Made by a program: the position numbers and the translations under genes. Under the pieces are notes generated by a model. The model was given only the letters and a program-made list of their open reading frames with translations, had not been told where the DNA came from and did not search any database. A stretch of 13,752 bases of DNA from Vulcanimicrobiota bacterium (GTDB lineage: Bacteria > Eremiobacterota > Eremiobacteria > Baltobacterales > Baltobacteraceae): assembly GCA_030042755.1 (NCBI GenBank), contig JASHZC010000023.1:1-13752 (forward strand), in the 5' to 3' direction. This document shows, one piece after another, positions 1 to 6,931 of this stretch (position 1 is its first letter; each line of letters begins with the position of its first letter).

Positions 1-89
1 ACATCGTGCAGCGTCGACTGCGCCTCAAAGCTCACCCATGAGTCCGCGGTCAACGCCGCATATCGTATGCGGGCTTCAATGTCCAACAC
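1..89 (-). CDS. Partial CDS at window edge, last visible operon gene (5' end only)
   Basis: A reading frame opens on the minus strand with GTG at 89-87 (TTG at 86-84 is an alternative) and stays open to base 1. The visible peptide begins MLDIEARIRYAAL and continues through TADSWVSFEAQ to STLHD, about 29 residues. The start lies 2 bases after the stop of the preceding 81-residue gene. A good ribosome binding site (AAAGGGA, positions 103-97) sits 7 bases upstream, inside the last codons of that gene. Spacing and orientation make it the next member of the hydrogenase operon. I do not recognise the family from so few residues. In related clusters this position can hold accessory or maturation genes, but nothing visible identifies this one. 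It is real if the frame continues beyond the window. Confidence 0.55.
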   Translation of the reverse strand, partial: MLDIEARIRYAALTADSWVSFEAQSTLHD

Positions 90-91
90 TC

Positions 92-337
92 TTACATCCC
101 TTTCATCTTCGCATAACGAATGACGTCGTTGGTGATTTCCGAGATTATGCCGCTCGCGCCGCTGCTGCCGATCAACGAACCGCCGAGCGCAAACAACTCT
201 TTGTGCAACGGAGCCTGCCCGGACATCTCGCGCATGCGGTTATAGCGCGCGATATCGGCCCCGAGTCCGGTGAACACGCGCTCCGCCGCAAACGCCGCGA
301 AAAACCCAGCTATTCCGAAGATCAATCCTCGATTCAT
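92..337 (-). CDS. Small hydrogenase-associated protein (DUF6893-like), N-terminal membrane segment, duplicated motif
   Basis: An 81-residue protein. Residues 4-19 (GLIFGIAGFFAAFAAE) form a short hydrophobic helix after a basic MNR start, so an N-in membrane anchor is likely. Residues 28-38 read DIARYNRMREM, and the last eleven residues, 71-81, read DVIRYAKMKGM. This is an internal repeat D-[IV]-x-R-Y-x-[RK]-M-[RK]-x-M. From memory, very short proteins of the DUF6893 type in actinobacterial group 1h hydrogenase operons carry one hydrophobic helix and one such motif; this one is about twice as long. The ATG overlaps the TGA of the maturation protease by four bases (ATGA), so translation is coupled. 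A role as membrane anchor or docking piece for the hydrogenase is inference. No catalytic residues or cofactor motifs are visible. Confidence 0.8.
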   Translation of the reverse strand: MNRGLIFGIAGFFAAFAAERVFTGLGADIARYNRMREMSGQAPLHKELFALGGSLIGSSGASGIISEITNDVIRYAKMKGM

Positions 338-816
338 GCGAATACCTCTCCATTCGTAGCGTGTGCGTCGAGCGTTTGATGTACGAGTTGCCGAACGAGA
401 TCCACGGCGAGCCGCACCGCGCCCGCAACCGGCTCGCTGAGGCCAATACCCTCCTGCGCGCTGGCGGGCTCGCAGCCGACGATCGTCACGGGCGGCAAGT
501 CGCCGCCGATCGTCCGTACGTAAGCAAAGACGCTTTCGAGATCCATGCGATGCGCATCCGGAGTGCCTGAGGTTTCCCGCGGATCCGGTTCCAGCACGTA
601 CAAACTGCCGGGCGCTCCGCCTCGCGGAACGGCATCGATGAGAAACGCGCGATCGTATCCCGAGGTCAACTCGTACGCGAGATGGACACCGCGAATTCCG
701 TAATCCTCGATTGTCACACCGTCGAAGCGATCGGTCTCAAGAGCTCGCACGACCTCCGGGCCGAAACCGTCATCACCGAAAAAGATGTTGCCGACGCCCG
801 CGACGAGGATTCTCAT
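334..816 (-). CDS. [NiFe]-hydrogenase maturation endopeptidase (HybD/HyaD-type)
   Basis: A 160-residue protein, the usual length for the family. Such enzymes remove the C-terminal extension of the large subunit after nickel insertion, using the bound nickel as recognition signal. It opens with MRILVAGVGNIFFGDDGFG, the standard N-terminal signature. By alignment with E. coli HybD (Glu16, Asp62, His93), the nickel-contact residues are probably Asp16, Asp61 (in LIDAVP) and His89 (in DAHRMDL). The VGCEPAS...GIGLSEPV segment near residues 113-130 is also typical. The substrate is most likely HhyL in the same operon, which has a 20-residue tail after its last metal-binding motif. The start overlaps the previous stop by ATGA and the stop overlaps the next start the same way. 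The cytoplasmic location follows from the lack of a signal peptide. Confidence 0.94.
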   Translation of the reverse strand: MRILVAGVGNIFFGDDGFGPEVVRALETDRFDGVTIEDYGIRGVHLAYELTSGYDRAFLIDAVPRGGAPGSLYVLEPDPRETSGTPDAHRMDLESVFAYVRTIGGDLPPVTIVGCEPASAQEGIGLSEPVAGAVRLAVDLVRQLVHQTLDAHATNGEVFA

Positions 817-2102
817 ACTGCACCTCGCAGTGCTTCGCTCAACGGTTCGACCTCGTCGGGATAGAAGAAAAACGAACGCCCGTACCACTCGTGCAGGTCG
901 CTGGCCGGGTCCTCGTCGACCGTGACCGCAACGTACGTCTGATTCTCCACATCCTGGTGGATAGCGCGTACGGTTGCGAGCTTGCCGGCGAGAAACAGAT
1001 CCCAGGCATCCGCGCGGCGCTTCGGATGCAGTCGCACCGTCGAGCCTTTGCCGATCTTCACGCCGCCGACGAAGACGCAATCCATTGCCGGAACGTCGAG
1101 TTCTGAAAGCGCGCCGTGCAAACGGCCCAGTTCTTCCGCATCGAATCGTTCGGCACGCTCGACCACCGCTCGCGCTCGCGGATCGGTCGCGCGCGCTTCA
1201 GCTCGCTCGGCATCGGATAGGCTCAGCACGCTGAGCATCATCAGCTCGTCGATTTCGGTCGCGTCGAATGTGTCGCCCTCGCTTTGCGGTGCCACTGCCG
1301 GAAAGTCGTAGAGAATAATGGGGGACGATAGCACGAGCGGCGAGCGCTGCGAATCGCTCGTTCCGTTCCCCACGAGCACCGGCCAGGTGTGACGATTGGC
1401 ATACGGTTGTCCGAGCGACCCTAGCTCTGCGGGCGGATCGAGTACCGAGAGAAACCGCCCGGATCGAGCGTGCAGCAGCGTATGCGTGGAAACGAAGGCC
1501 GTGCGTGGGGCGGCGCTTCGCATACCGGAGATGATCTCGGACTGATTGATGATGCTCACGCGCACCTTCCTCAGTGCCGGTGAATCGGAAAGCACCTCGG
1601 TCTCGACTAGGACCGCTCCGTGCAACGGCCAGCGGCGGCGCACGATCCGCCCGCGCAGCTCACCGTGCTCGTCGCGCACGGGTTCGATGGTTTCCTCGCG
1701 GCTGAACGCGATCGGCGCAGCGGCATGTGATTCCGAGCCAGCGAGCGAGACCGGAACCTCGCGTTCGATGCCTTCGTCGAACGTGACGTAAGACTGCGAA
1801 CCCACAACCAGCACCTCGACCGGTTCGAATCCCGTGTTCCTCAGCGCTTCGACCTGACGCGATTCGATCTGCAAAAAGCGAACCAGCACGTCGATCGCCG
1901 TCTCGCCGTCGCATTCGAGTGCAATCTCGGTTTGCGCTTGCGTTGGCTCTCCCGTGCCGCGTTCCGCGTACGCCTGCGGCGCGATCACGCCGAACTGCCA
2001 GCGCACGCGATTCTTACGCGCCGATGCAGTGTACGGATACAGAATGTATCCCTCGTAGAGCACGGCGTTGGCCACGTCGAGGGCGGGTGCAAACGGGTTC
2101 AC
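813..2102 (-). CDS. Conserved hydrogenase-operon protein of unknown function, 429 aa
   Basis: The protein starts (M)NPFAPALDVANAVLYEGY and continues ILYPYTASARKNRVRWQFG. I remember this beginning from unnamed proteins in actinobacterial group 1h hydrogenase operons, but I know of no function. I chose GTG at 2102-2100 because it overlaps the upstream stop by four bases (GTGA), as the neighbouring gene does. ATG at 2126 would add eight residues (MRDCEGAI). There is no signal peptide and no membrane helix. Cysteines are few (one in ALECDGE, one in AMDCVFVGG), so an iron-sulfur role looks unlikely. The C-terminal part, about residues 340-425, contains GGVKIGKGSTVRLHPKRRAD followed by an acidic segment ending HEWYGRSFFFYPDEVEPL, which could be a small beta-barrel-like domain. 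An assembly or structural role for the hydrogenase is inference from context. Confidence 0.85.
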   Translation of the reverse strand: MNPFAPALDVANAVLYEGYILYPYTASARKNRVRWQFGVIAPQAYAERGTGEPTQAQTEIALECDGETAIDVLVRFLQIESRQVEALRNTGFEPVEVLVVGSQSYVTFDEGIEREVPVSLAGSESHAAAPIAFSREETIEPVRDEHGELRGRIVRRRWPLHGAVLVETEVLSDSPALRKVRVSIINQSEIISGMRSAAPRTAFVSTHTLLHARSGRFLSVLDPPAELGSLGQPYANRHTWPVLVGNGTSDSQRSPLVLSSPIILYDFPAVAPQSEGDTFDATEIDELMMLSVLSLSDAERAEARATDPRARAVVERAERFDAEELGRLHGALSELDVPAMDCVFVGGVKIGKGSTVRLHPKRRADAWDLFLAGKLATVRAIHQDVENQTYVAVTVDEDPASDLHEWYGRSFFFYPDEVEPLSEALRGAV

Positions 2103-2737
2103 GATCGCGCCTTCGCAATCTCGCATAGTCGCTCCAACGTCGCATCCCACGTAGGCAAACCCACCGCGATTTTGAAGCGGCGCAGCTCGTTGAAAACGTC
2201 GCGGTGAACGCGAATCCAAGCTGTGTTGGGAAACAGCGCGTCCATGGCCTCGCGGATGACTGCGATGGGAAGCTCGTAGCGCGCTTCGCAGCTCCAGGGC
2301 ACGAGCTCCGCCGTGACGCCCGACGGACCGTCGACCAGAACGAGACCGTTGAAAAGCAAGGAGAGCGGGACCACTCCGCGATCGAGCGATGCCAGGTACT
2401 TGTTCGCCGCGACTTCGAAGTCGTAGCTGCACGGTATCGGCAGATCGATTTCGGTCATTCCTTCGAACGAGGGTACCATCTGCGTCGTGTGTGCCCAAAG
2501 CATGGGCTTGAGCGTTTCTCCGTAGCGTGCGGGCTCGCCGAAGAGTTCAACGAGAAGCGCGCTCTCTTCGGGCGCGTAGTTGCGCCGCTGTACCTCCAAA
2601 CGGAACTGCGCGCGCAGCGCAATCGTGTCGATCTTCGCCGCGCTGCGCTCTTCGATTCGTAAACGCAACACGACCGTGGGCGAGGCGGCGTACGGCTCGG
2701 GTCGCGCACCGACGACGGAAAACGAGAGATCGCTCAC
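2099..2737 (-). CDS. DUF6084-type hydrogenase-operon protein
   Basis: A 212-residue protein matching my memory of the DUF6084 family from actinobacterial-type hydrogenase clusters. Recognisable blocks are EPYAASPTVVLRLRIEE near the N-terminus, LFGEPARYGETLKPMLWAHT near residue 66, IDLPIPCSYDFEVAANKYL near residue 98, a central VPLSLLFNGLV, and ELVPWSCEARYELPIAV. The alternating beta-strand pattern and the lack of conserved Cys or His clusters suggest a structural or binding role, but no activity is known to me. The GTG start at 2737-2735 overlaps the stop of the DUF5947-type gene by GTGA, and its own stop overlaps the next GTG the same way. It is probably cytoplasmic, since no signal or membrane segment is visible. 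Confidence 0.88.
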   Translation of the reverse strand: MSDLSFSVVGARPEPYAASPTVVLRLRIEERSAAKIDTIALRAQFRLEVQRRNYAPEESALLVELFGEPARYGETLKPMLWAHTTQMVPSFEGMTEIDLPIPCSYDFEVAANKYLASLDRGVVPLSLLFNGLVLVDGPSGVTAELVPWSCEARYELPIAVIREAMDALFPNTAWIRVHRDVFNELRRFKIAVGLPTWDATLERLCEIAKARS

Positions 2738-3366
2738 GACCTTTGTCCCGCGACGCGGCGGCTGCGCGAGCGGACCTTATCGAAGAACGCTTCGATTGCG
2801 GCGTGAGCGTCCTCGCCGCCGTCGAAGCCCTTCCACCGGAGCCGTAGTATTCCGACCAGCTCGTACGCCGCGTCGATCGGTGCGATGTACGACTCGGAAA
2901 CGTCGCGATTGTGCCGAACGAGAAATGCCTCGACGTCGGGCTCGAGCGTGGCTAGCTCGGGGTGATGCGCGACGATCGCGCTCCACGTGTCGAGCGGGAG
3001 CTGCGACTCGGTAGCGCCCGCGGGACTCGGATAAAACGCGATCGTTCGCTTCTCGAGCGAATTGTAAAAGAAAAACGCCAACCCGATCGGGATCGCAAGT
3101 GCGTCCCAATCGGCATTGGACATCGCGACGTCCGCAATCTCGAGATACCGTCGCGGAATCGCCCGATATTTTCCTTGCGCGGCGCCCGCCGGCTCGAAGA
3201 CCAGCGCACAGGGGCGGCATGTGCACAGAATGCGCCGTGCCGCAAGCTCGATGAGGTGCGTGTGCTCGGGCGGAACCGGCGTCGCACAAAAATCGCACCG
3301 CTCGCCGGGCGGAGGACGCTTCTCCAGAATTCGCTGGAGCATCGGAAGATTCGAGGCGGATTCCAT
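2734..3366 (-). CDS. DUF5947-type hydrogenase-operon protein with Cys-rich N-terminus
   Basis: A 210-residue protein. ATG at 3366-3364 is the natural start, sharing one base with the stop of the NifU-domain gene (TGATG). The N-terminal part has a paired cysteine site: C24-x-x-C27 (GERCDFC) and C48-x-C50-x-x-C53 (LCTCRPC), probably a zinc site, less likely a rubredoxin-like iron site. After it come conserved blocks I associate with DUF5947: IPIGLAFFFYNS near residue 92, YPSPAGATES near 112, LEPDVEAFLV near 141, and PIDAAYELVGILRLRWKGFDGG near 163. The family is a companion of group 1h hydrogenases; its biochemical role is unknown to me. A redox role through the five-cysteine site is possible but not shown. 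Confidence 0.9.
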   Translation of the reverse strand: MESASNLPMLQRILEKRPPPGERCDFCATPVPPEHTHLIELAARRILCTCRPCALVFEPAGAAQGKYRAIPRRYLEIADVAMSNADWDALAIPIGLAFFFYNSLEKRTIAFYPSPAGATESQLPLDTWSAIVAHHPELATLEPDVEAFLVRHNRDVSESYIAPIDAAYELVGILRLRWKGFDGGEDAHAAIEAFFDKVRSRSRRVAGQRS

Positions 3367-3857
3367 CACACGCGCGCCTCTTCGAGCACGCGCGAAGGCT
3401 CGGCCCGAACTTCGCTGATCTCCGGAACGCGCTCGAGAATCGCGCGCTCCACGGCTAACTTGAGCGTCGCCGTCGATGCGGGACATCCGTCGCACGTGCC
3501 TTCCAACACGACGTACACGACACCGCCGTCGATCCGCGAAACTCGAATGTTCCCCTTGTGCGACGAGATGTACGGCAGCACCGATTCCAGCGCACGATCG
3601 ATCCGATCCTCGACGGAGAGCGGATGCAAGCCGTGCAAGCACAAGATGTTTTCGACCAGCTTGTCCTCGCAGAGCCGGTCGAACACGCGCTCCGAATCCT
3701 GGCCAAGCTCGTCGTGGACTATCGTGAGTATGCGCTCGATGCCGTCGCCATACGCTGCGGCGACGGCACGAACGAGTTCCTCCGCGCGCTCGCGGGAACG
3801 ATGCGGCGTTTCGACCGAATCGAATCCCCCGAGCAGTTCCTGGATGCGATCGAACAT
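3366..3857 (-). CDS. NifU-domain iron-sulfur protein, HhyE-like putative electron-transfer partner
   Basis: A 163-residue protein starting MFDRIQELLGGF. The ATG lies one base after the TAG of hhyL (TAGGATG). The C-terminal half, about residues 85-155, is a NifU-type domain with GTCDGCPASTATLK, the CxxC being C122 and C125, which binds a cluster in the family. The N-terminal half has no NifU equivalent that I recognise but carries C63, C73, H75 and H78 (RLCEDKL...LCLHGLHPL), possibly a second metal site. In mycobacteria the gene directly after hhyL is, as I remember, hhyE, a putative iron-sulfur protein thought to carry electrons from the hydrogenase. Position and domain here agree. A cluster-assembly role instead is possible. 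No signal peptide. Confidence 0.9.
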   Translation of the reverse strand: MFDRIQELLGGFDSVETPHRSRERAEELVRAVAAAYGDGIERILTIVHDELGQDSERVFDRLCEDKLVENILCLHGLHPLSVEDRIDRALESVLPYISSHKGNIRVSRIDGGVVYVVLEGTCDGCPASTATLKLAVERAILERVPEISEVRAEPSRVLEEARV

Positions 3858-3858
3858 C

Positions 3859-5649
3859 CTAACCGAACGGCGCGACCGGCGAATGGATGGTTTCGATCGT
3901 CTTGTCGTCACCGAGATACATGTGCACGCCGCATGGCAGACACGGATCGAAGCTGCGCACGGCGCGCATGATGTCGATCCCCTTGAAGTTGTCCGGTCCG
4001 TTTTCTTCGTGAATGGGCGTGTTCTGCACTGCGTCCTCGTACGGTCCGGGCGTGCCGTACACGTCGCGCGGGTTGCCATTCCACGGCGTAGGCGGCCACG
4101 GATGGTAGTTCGCGATTTTTCCGTCGCGAATCACCATGTGGTGCGACAGCACGCCGCGAACCGCTTCGGTGAAGCCGCATCCGATCGCCTCGCTCGGCAC
4201 TTCGAACGGCTCCCAGGTACGCGTGCGTCCAGCGTTGAGTTCCTCAAACGCCTTGTCGAGACAATGCAGCGCCACCGCGGCGGAATAGGCTTGATAATAC
4301 GAACGGGCGCGATTGCGTTCGATCGTGTTGGACCACTTGGGCACTTTCCATTCGAACGAAACCGGCCCGCTCAGCGCGCTCTTCGGAAGGTTAATCTGCA
4401 CGCTCGTGCCCGTCGCCTTGACGTATCCGATGTCGACCAAGCCCGAGAGCGCCGTCGACCACATGCGCGCGAGCGCGCCGCCGCCCGTGTCGAGCGCGAG
4501 ATGGTCCTTACCGTCGAACCAGCGCGGAGACATTACCCAGCTGTACTGATTGGCGAAGTCGCGCTTCTTCGGCGTCGGTAGCGTGTGCATATTCCATGGA
4601 TGACGCCGATCGACGGGATTTCCCAGGGGATCGACCGGTACGAACGTCTCCTCGCTCTGCCAATCGTCGTAATACGAGTGTCCCAGGAGAATGCGGATTC
4701 CCAAATTGATCGCGACCAAATCGTTGGTGACGAGTTTACCGTCGACGACGACGCCCGGCGTCACCAACATCTTGCGACCCCAATTCGTCATGTTCCGATA
4801 CTGGAAGTCGCAGTGATCGGGGTCTTGGAACGCTCCCCAACATCCGAGGAGAATGCGCCGTTCTCCGTTGTGTTCGTATCCGGGCAGGGCTTCATACCAG
4901 AAGTTGAACAGATCGTCATGTAACGGGACGCAGACTTTCATGTACTCGACGTAACGCATGAGCCGCGCGTAGTAGTCGGTGAAGAGCTGCTGCGTTGCGA
5001 CCGTGCCCGTTCCACCGGCATAGAGTGTCGACGGATGGACGTGGCGCCCTTCCATCAAGCAGAACATCTCGCGTGTGTAACGGCTGATTTGCAGCGCTTG
5101 CCGGTAGAAGTCGCCGGTGAACGGATTGAGCGCCGACATAATGTCGGCGATCGTCTTGTATCCGTGGATGCCGGCGTGAGGCGCTTCGGTCTTCTTGGCC
5201 TTTTCCCAGACGCTCGGATTCGTCTCGCGGACCATCTTTTCGCAATAGTCGACGCCGACGAGGTTCTCTTGGAAGATATTATGATCGAACATGTACTCGG
5301 CCGCTTCGCCGAGGTTCATGACCCATTCGCCCATAGCCGGCGGACGTACGCCGAACGCCATGTTCTGCGCGTAAACCGAACACACGCAGTGGTTGTCGCC
5401 GCAGATCCCGCAAATTCGCGACGTGATGAAGTGAGCGTCGCGAGGATCTTTGCCTTTCATGAATATGCTGTAGCCGCGGAAGATCGACGAGGTCGCATGG
5501 CATTCGGCGACGACCTTTTTCTGAAAGTCGATCTTGGTGTAGATTCCAAGACTGCCGACGATGCGCGTAATCGGATCCCACGCCATCTCCACGAGCCGCG
5601 ACGGCGGTGCACTGGTTCGTGCAGCACCGGGAACATCTTTTATAGCCAT
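3859..5649 (-). CDS. hhyL: [NiFe]-hydrogenase large subunit, group 1h (actinobacterial type)
   Basis: A 596-residue catalytic subunit that binds the Ni-Fe(CN)2CO centre and splits H2. The N-terminal metal motif is RICGICGDNHC at residues 78-88 (ligands C80 and C83, with H87 in the conserved position). The C-terminal motif is DPCLPCGVH at 568-576 (ligands C570 and C573). A 20-residue tail (577-596, starting MYLGDDK) follows the last His and should be removed by the maturation protease encoded downstream. The L1 wording with DNHCVC and the DPCLPCGVHMYLG ending fit the group 1h enzymes known from Streptomyces, Mycobacterium (Hhy) and Ralstonia, which oxidise H2 at atmospheric levels. The gene lies 28 bases after hhyS. 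AAAGG sits 6 bases before the ATG. The subunit is soluble and travels with HhyS. Confidence 0.97.
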   Translation of the reverse strand: MAIKDVPGAARTSAPPSRLVEMAWDPITRIVGSLGIYTKIDFQKKVVAECHATSSIFRGYSIFMKGKDPRDAHFITSRICGICGDNHCVCSVYAQNMAFGVRPPAMGEWVMNLGEAAEYMFDHNIFQENLVGVDYCEKMVRETNPSVWEKAKKTEAPHAGIHGYKTIADIMSALNPFTGDFYRQALQISRYTREMFCLMEGRHVHPSTLYAGGTGTVATQQLFTDYYARLMRYVEYMKVCVPLHDDLFNFWYEALPGYEHNGERRILLGCWGAFQDPDHCDFQYRNMTNWGRKMLVTPGVVVDGKLVTNDLVAINLGIRILLGHSYYDDWQSEETFVPVDPLGNPVDRRHPWNMHTLPTPKKRDFANQYSWVMSPRWFDGKDHLALDTGGGALARMWSTALSGLVDIGYVKATGTSVQINLPKSALSGPVSFEWKVPKWSNTIERNRARSYYQAYSAAVALHCLDKAFEELNAGRTRTWEPFEVPSEAIGCGFTEAVRGVLSHHMVIRDGKIANYHPWPPTPWNGNPRDVYGTPGPYEDAVQNTPIHEENGPDNFKGIDIMRAVRSFDPCLPCGVHMYLGDDKTIETIHSPVAPFG

Positions 5650-5677
5650 TCCAAACCTTTCGTACGAACCGCTGCGA

Positions 5678-6694
5678 CTAGTGCCGGGTGTAACCCGTCG
5701 TGAGCTTCTTGCCTTTTTGACGCCACTTCGGTTCCTTGTCGAGCGTGTCGGTGGTGAAGTTTCGCATCGCTTTGATCACGGTGCCGTATGCGGTGCTGAC
5801 CGTCGATGAAAGTTTGCCGCCGGGCGGCTCGTCCATGAACGGCATGAATTTGTCGGGAAAACCCGGCATCGTGCACCCGATGCAAATGCCGCCGACGTTG
5901 GGACATCCTCCGATGCCGCCCATCCAGCCTCGCTTGGGAACGTTGCACTTCACAACTGGTCCCCAGCAGCCGAGTTTGACGAGGCAGCGAGGTGAGTCGT
6001 ACTCGCTAGCAAATTCGCCCTGCTCGTAATACCCGGCGCGATCGCACCCTTCGTGTACGGTATTGCCGAAGAGCCAGGTCGGCCGCCCCGCTTCGTCGAG
6101 CGGAATCATCGGTGCCCGGCCGGCAGCCTGCCATAGCAGATAGAGAATCGTTTCGGAGAGATTATCGGGCTGCGTCGGGCAGCCCGGCACGCACACGATC
6201 GGTATGCCTGCGCTCGATTTCCAATCCCAGCCGAGATAATCGAGAATGCCCATCGCACCGGTAGGATTGCCGGCCATCGCGTGAATGCCGCCGTATGTTG
6301 CGCACGTTCCGGCCGCGAGAATCGCCCAGGCTTTCGGCGAGAGCCGATCGATCCAGCCGCTGAACGTAATCGGCTGGTCGCTGCCGGGCGCGTTGCCGAA
6401 TCCCGTGAAGTACCCCTCTTTCTTGATCTCTTCGTTTGCAATCGAACCTTCGATTACCAACACGAATGGATCGAGTTCACCGCGTTCGGCTTTAAAAAAT
6501 GCTTCCAGAAATTCAGTACCGCCGAGACTATACTCAATCAACGGCCAGTGGAATTTCACACCTGGCAATCCCGGCAGCGCACCCAGTGCGATCTCTTCGA
6601 TGCTCGGCTGCATCGCAGCCGTGAGCGCAACGGAATCACCATCGCAGCTCAACCCAGCCGGAATCCAAAGGACGTTTACAACCGTTTCCGCCAT
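5678..6694 (-). CDS. hhyS: [NiFe]-hydrogenase small subunit, group 1h
   Basis: A 338-residue electron-transfer subunit with three iron-sulfur cluster sites. The proximal site reads LSCDGDS (C17, D20), so Asp20 stands where most hydrogenases have the second Cys of CxxC; C131 (GTCATYGG) and C172 (GCPTQPDN) complete it. The Ralstonia actinobacterial-type enzyme has three Cys and one Asp here. The distal site is H214, C217, C237 and C243. The medial site has C250, C264, C271 and C274; C264 replaces the Pro that gives standard enzymes a [3Fe-4S] cluster, so a [4Fe-4S] cluster is expected. There is no twin-arginine signal and no C-terminal membrane helix, so the enzyme should be cytoplasmic. It is the first gene of the operon. 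AAGGA lies about 9 bases before the ATG. Confidence 0.97.
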   Translation of the reverse strand: MAETVVNVLWIPAGLSCDGDSVALTAAMQPSIEEIALGALPGLPGVKFHWPLIEYSLGGTEFLEAFFKAERGELDPFVLVIEGSIANEEIKKEGYFTGFGNAPGSDQPITFSGWIDRLSPKAWAILAAGTCATYGGIHAMAGNPTGAMGILDYLGWDWKSSAGIPIVCVPGCPTQPDNLSETILYLLWQAAGRAPMIPLDEAGRPTWLFGNTVHEGCDRAGYYEQGEFASEYDSPRCLVKLGCWGPVVKCNVPKRGWMGGIGGCPNVGGICIGCTMPGFPDKFMPFMDEPPGGKLSSTVSTAYGTVIKAMRNFTTDTLDKEPKWRQKGKKLTTGYTRH

Positions 6695-6774
6695 CGCTTC
6701 TATCCTTGCGCTGCGCGCGAAATATGTTTCAGGCTAGATCATGAAAAAGACAAAAGCAATAGCCGACACGCTGC

Positions 6775-6789
6775 ATTAACGCTGTTAAT
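6775..6789. promoter_or_regulatory. Candidate operator dyad ATTAAC-N3-GTTAAT
   Basis: Two perfect 6-base arms (6775-6780 and 6784-6789) with a 3-base spacer GCT, near the middle of the divergent region. It is followed by a second dyad CGTAA-tcg-TTACG at 6796-6808 with the same 3-base spacing and partly the same core (TAA...TTA). This geometry suits a dimeric helix-turn-helix regulator. Which regulator binds is unknown, and arms this short can occur by chance. Confidence 0.4.
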
Positions 6790-6829
6790 TCGACGCGTAA
6801 TCGTTACGTTTGCGTTACCGCGTTCTGTC

Positions 6830-6835
6830 TATAAC
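6830..6835 (+). promoter_or_regulatory. Possible -10 element (TATAAC) for hypAB
   Basis: TATAAC is one base from the sigma-70 consensus TATAAT. The best -35 (TTTGCG, 6809-6814) is poor and 15 bases away. Transcription from here would leave a leader of roughly 150 bases before hypA, which includes the hairpin at 6932-6971. Weak call. Confidence 0.3.
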
Positions 6836-6931
6836 GGGGGAACGCGACTTCCCGCTGCAGATCGGCTTTTGGTCGGCGGGTTTCGCGCATCGGAGCGTGG
6901 CGCAAGCCGTTACCGGCCGGTTACGCCGCGT

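Noticed and set aside
2103..2498. N-terminal extension of the 429-residue protein to 561 residues
   Set aside because: It overlaps the whole DUF6084-type gene for some 400 bases; the GTGA overlap start at 2102 fits the operon pattern and the recognised beginning of the protein.
3858..4079. N-terminal extension of the NifU-domain protein to 237 residues
   Set aside because: The extra part is antisense-like Arg/Thr-rich sequence inside the hhyL coding region; ATG 3857, one base after the hhyL stop, is the natural start.
2962..4581. Plus-strand open frame of 539 codons
   Set aside because: It is antisense to hhyL, the NifU-domain gene and the DUF5947-type gene. The peptide is Arg-rich and low in conserved pattern, typical of a shadow frame in GC-rich DNA.
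6838..6853. Small hairpin GGGAA-N6-TTCCC after the possible -10 element
   Set aside because: A five-pair stem without a U-tract or known class; too short to call a terminator or riboswitch.
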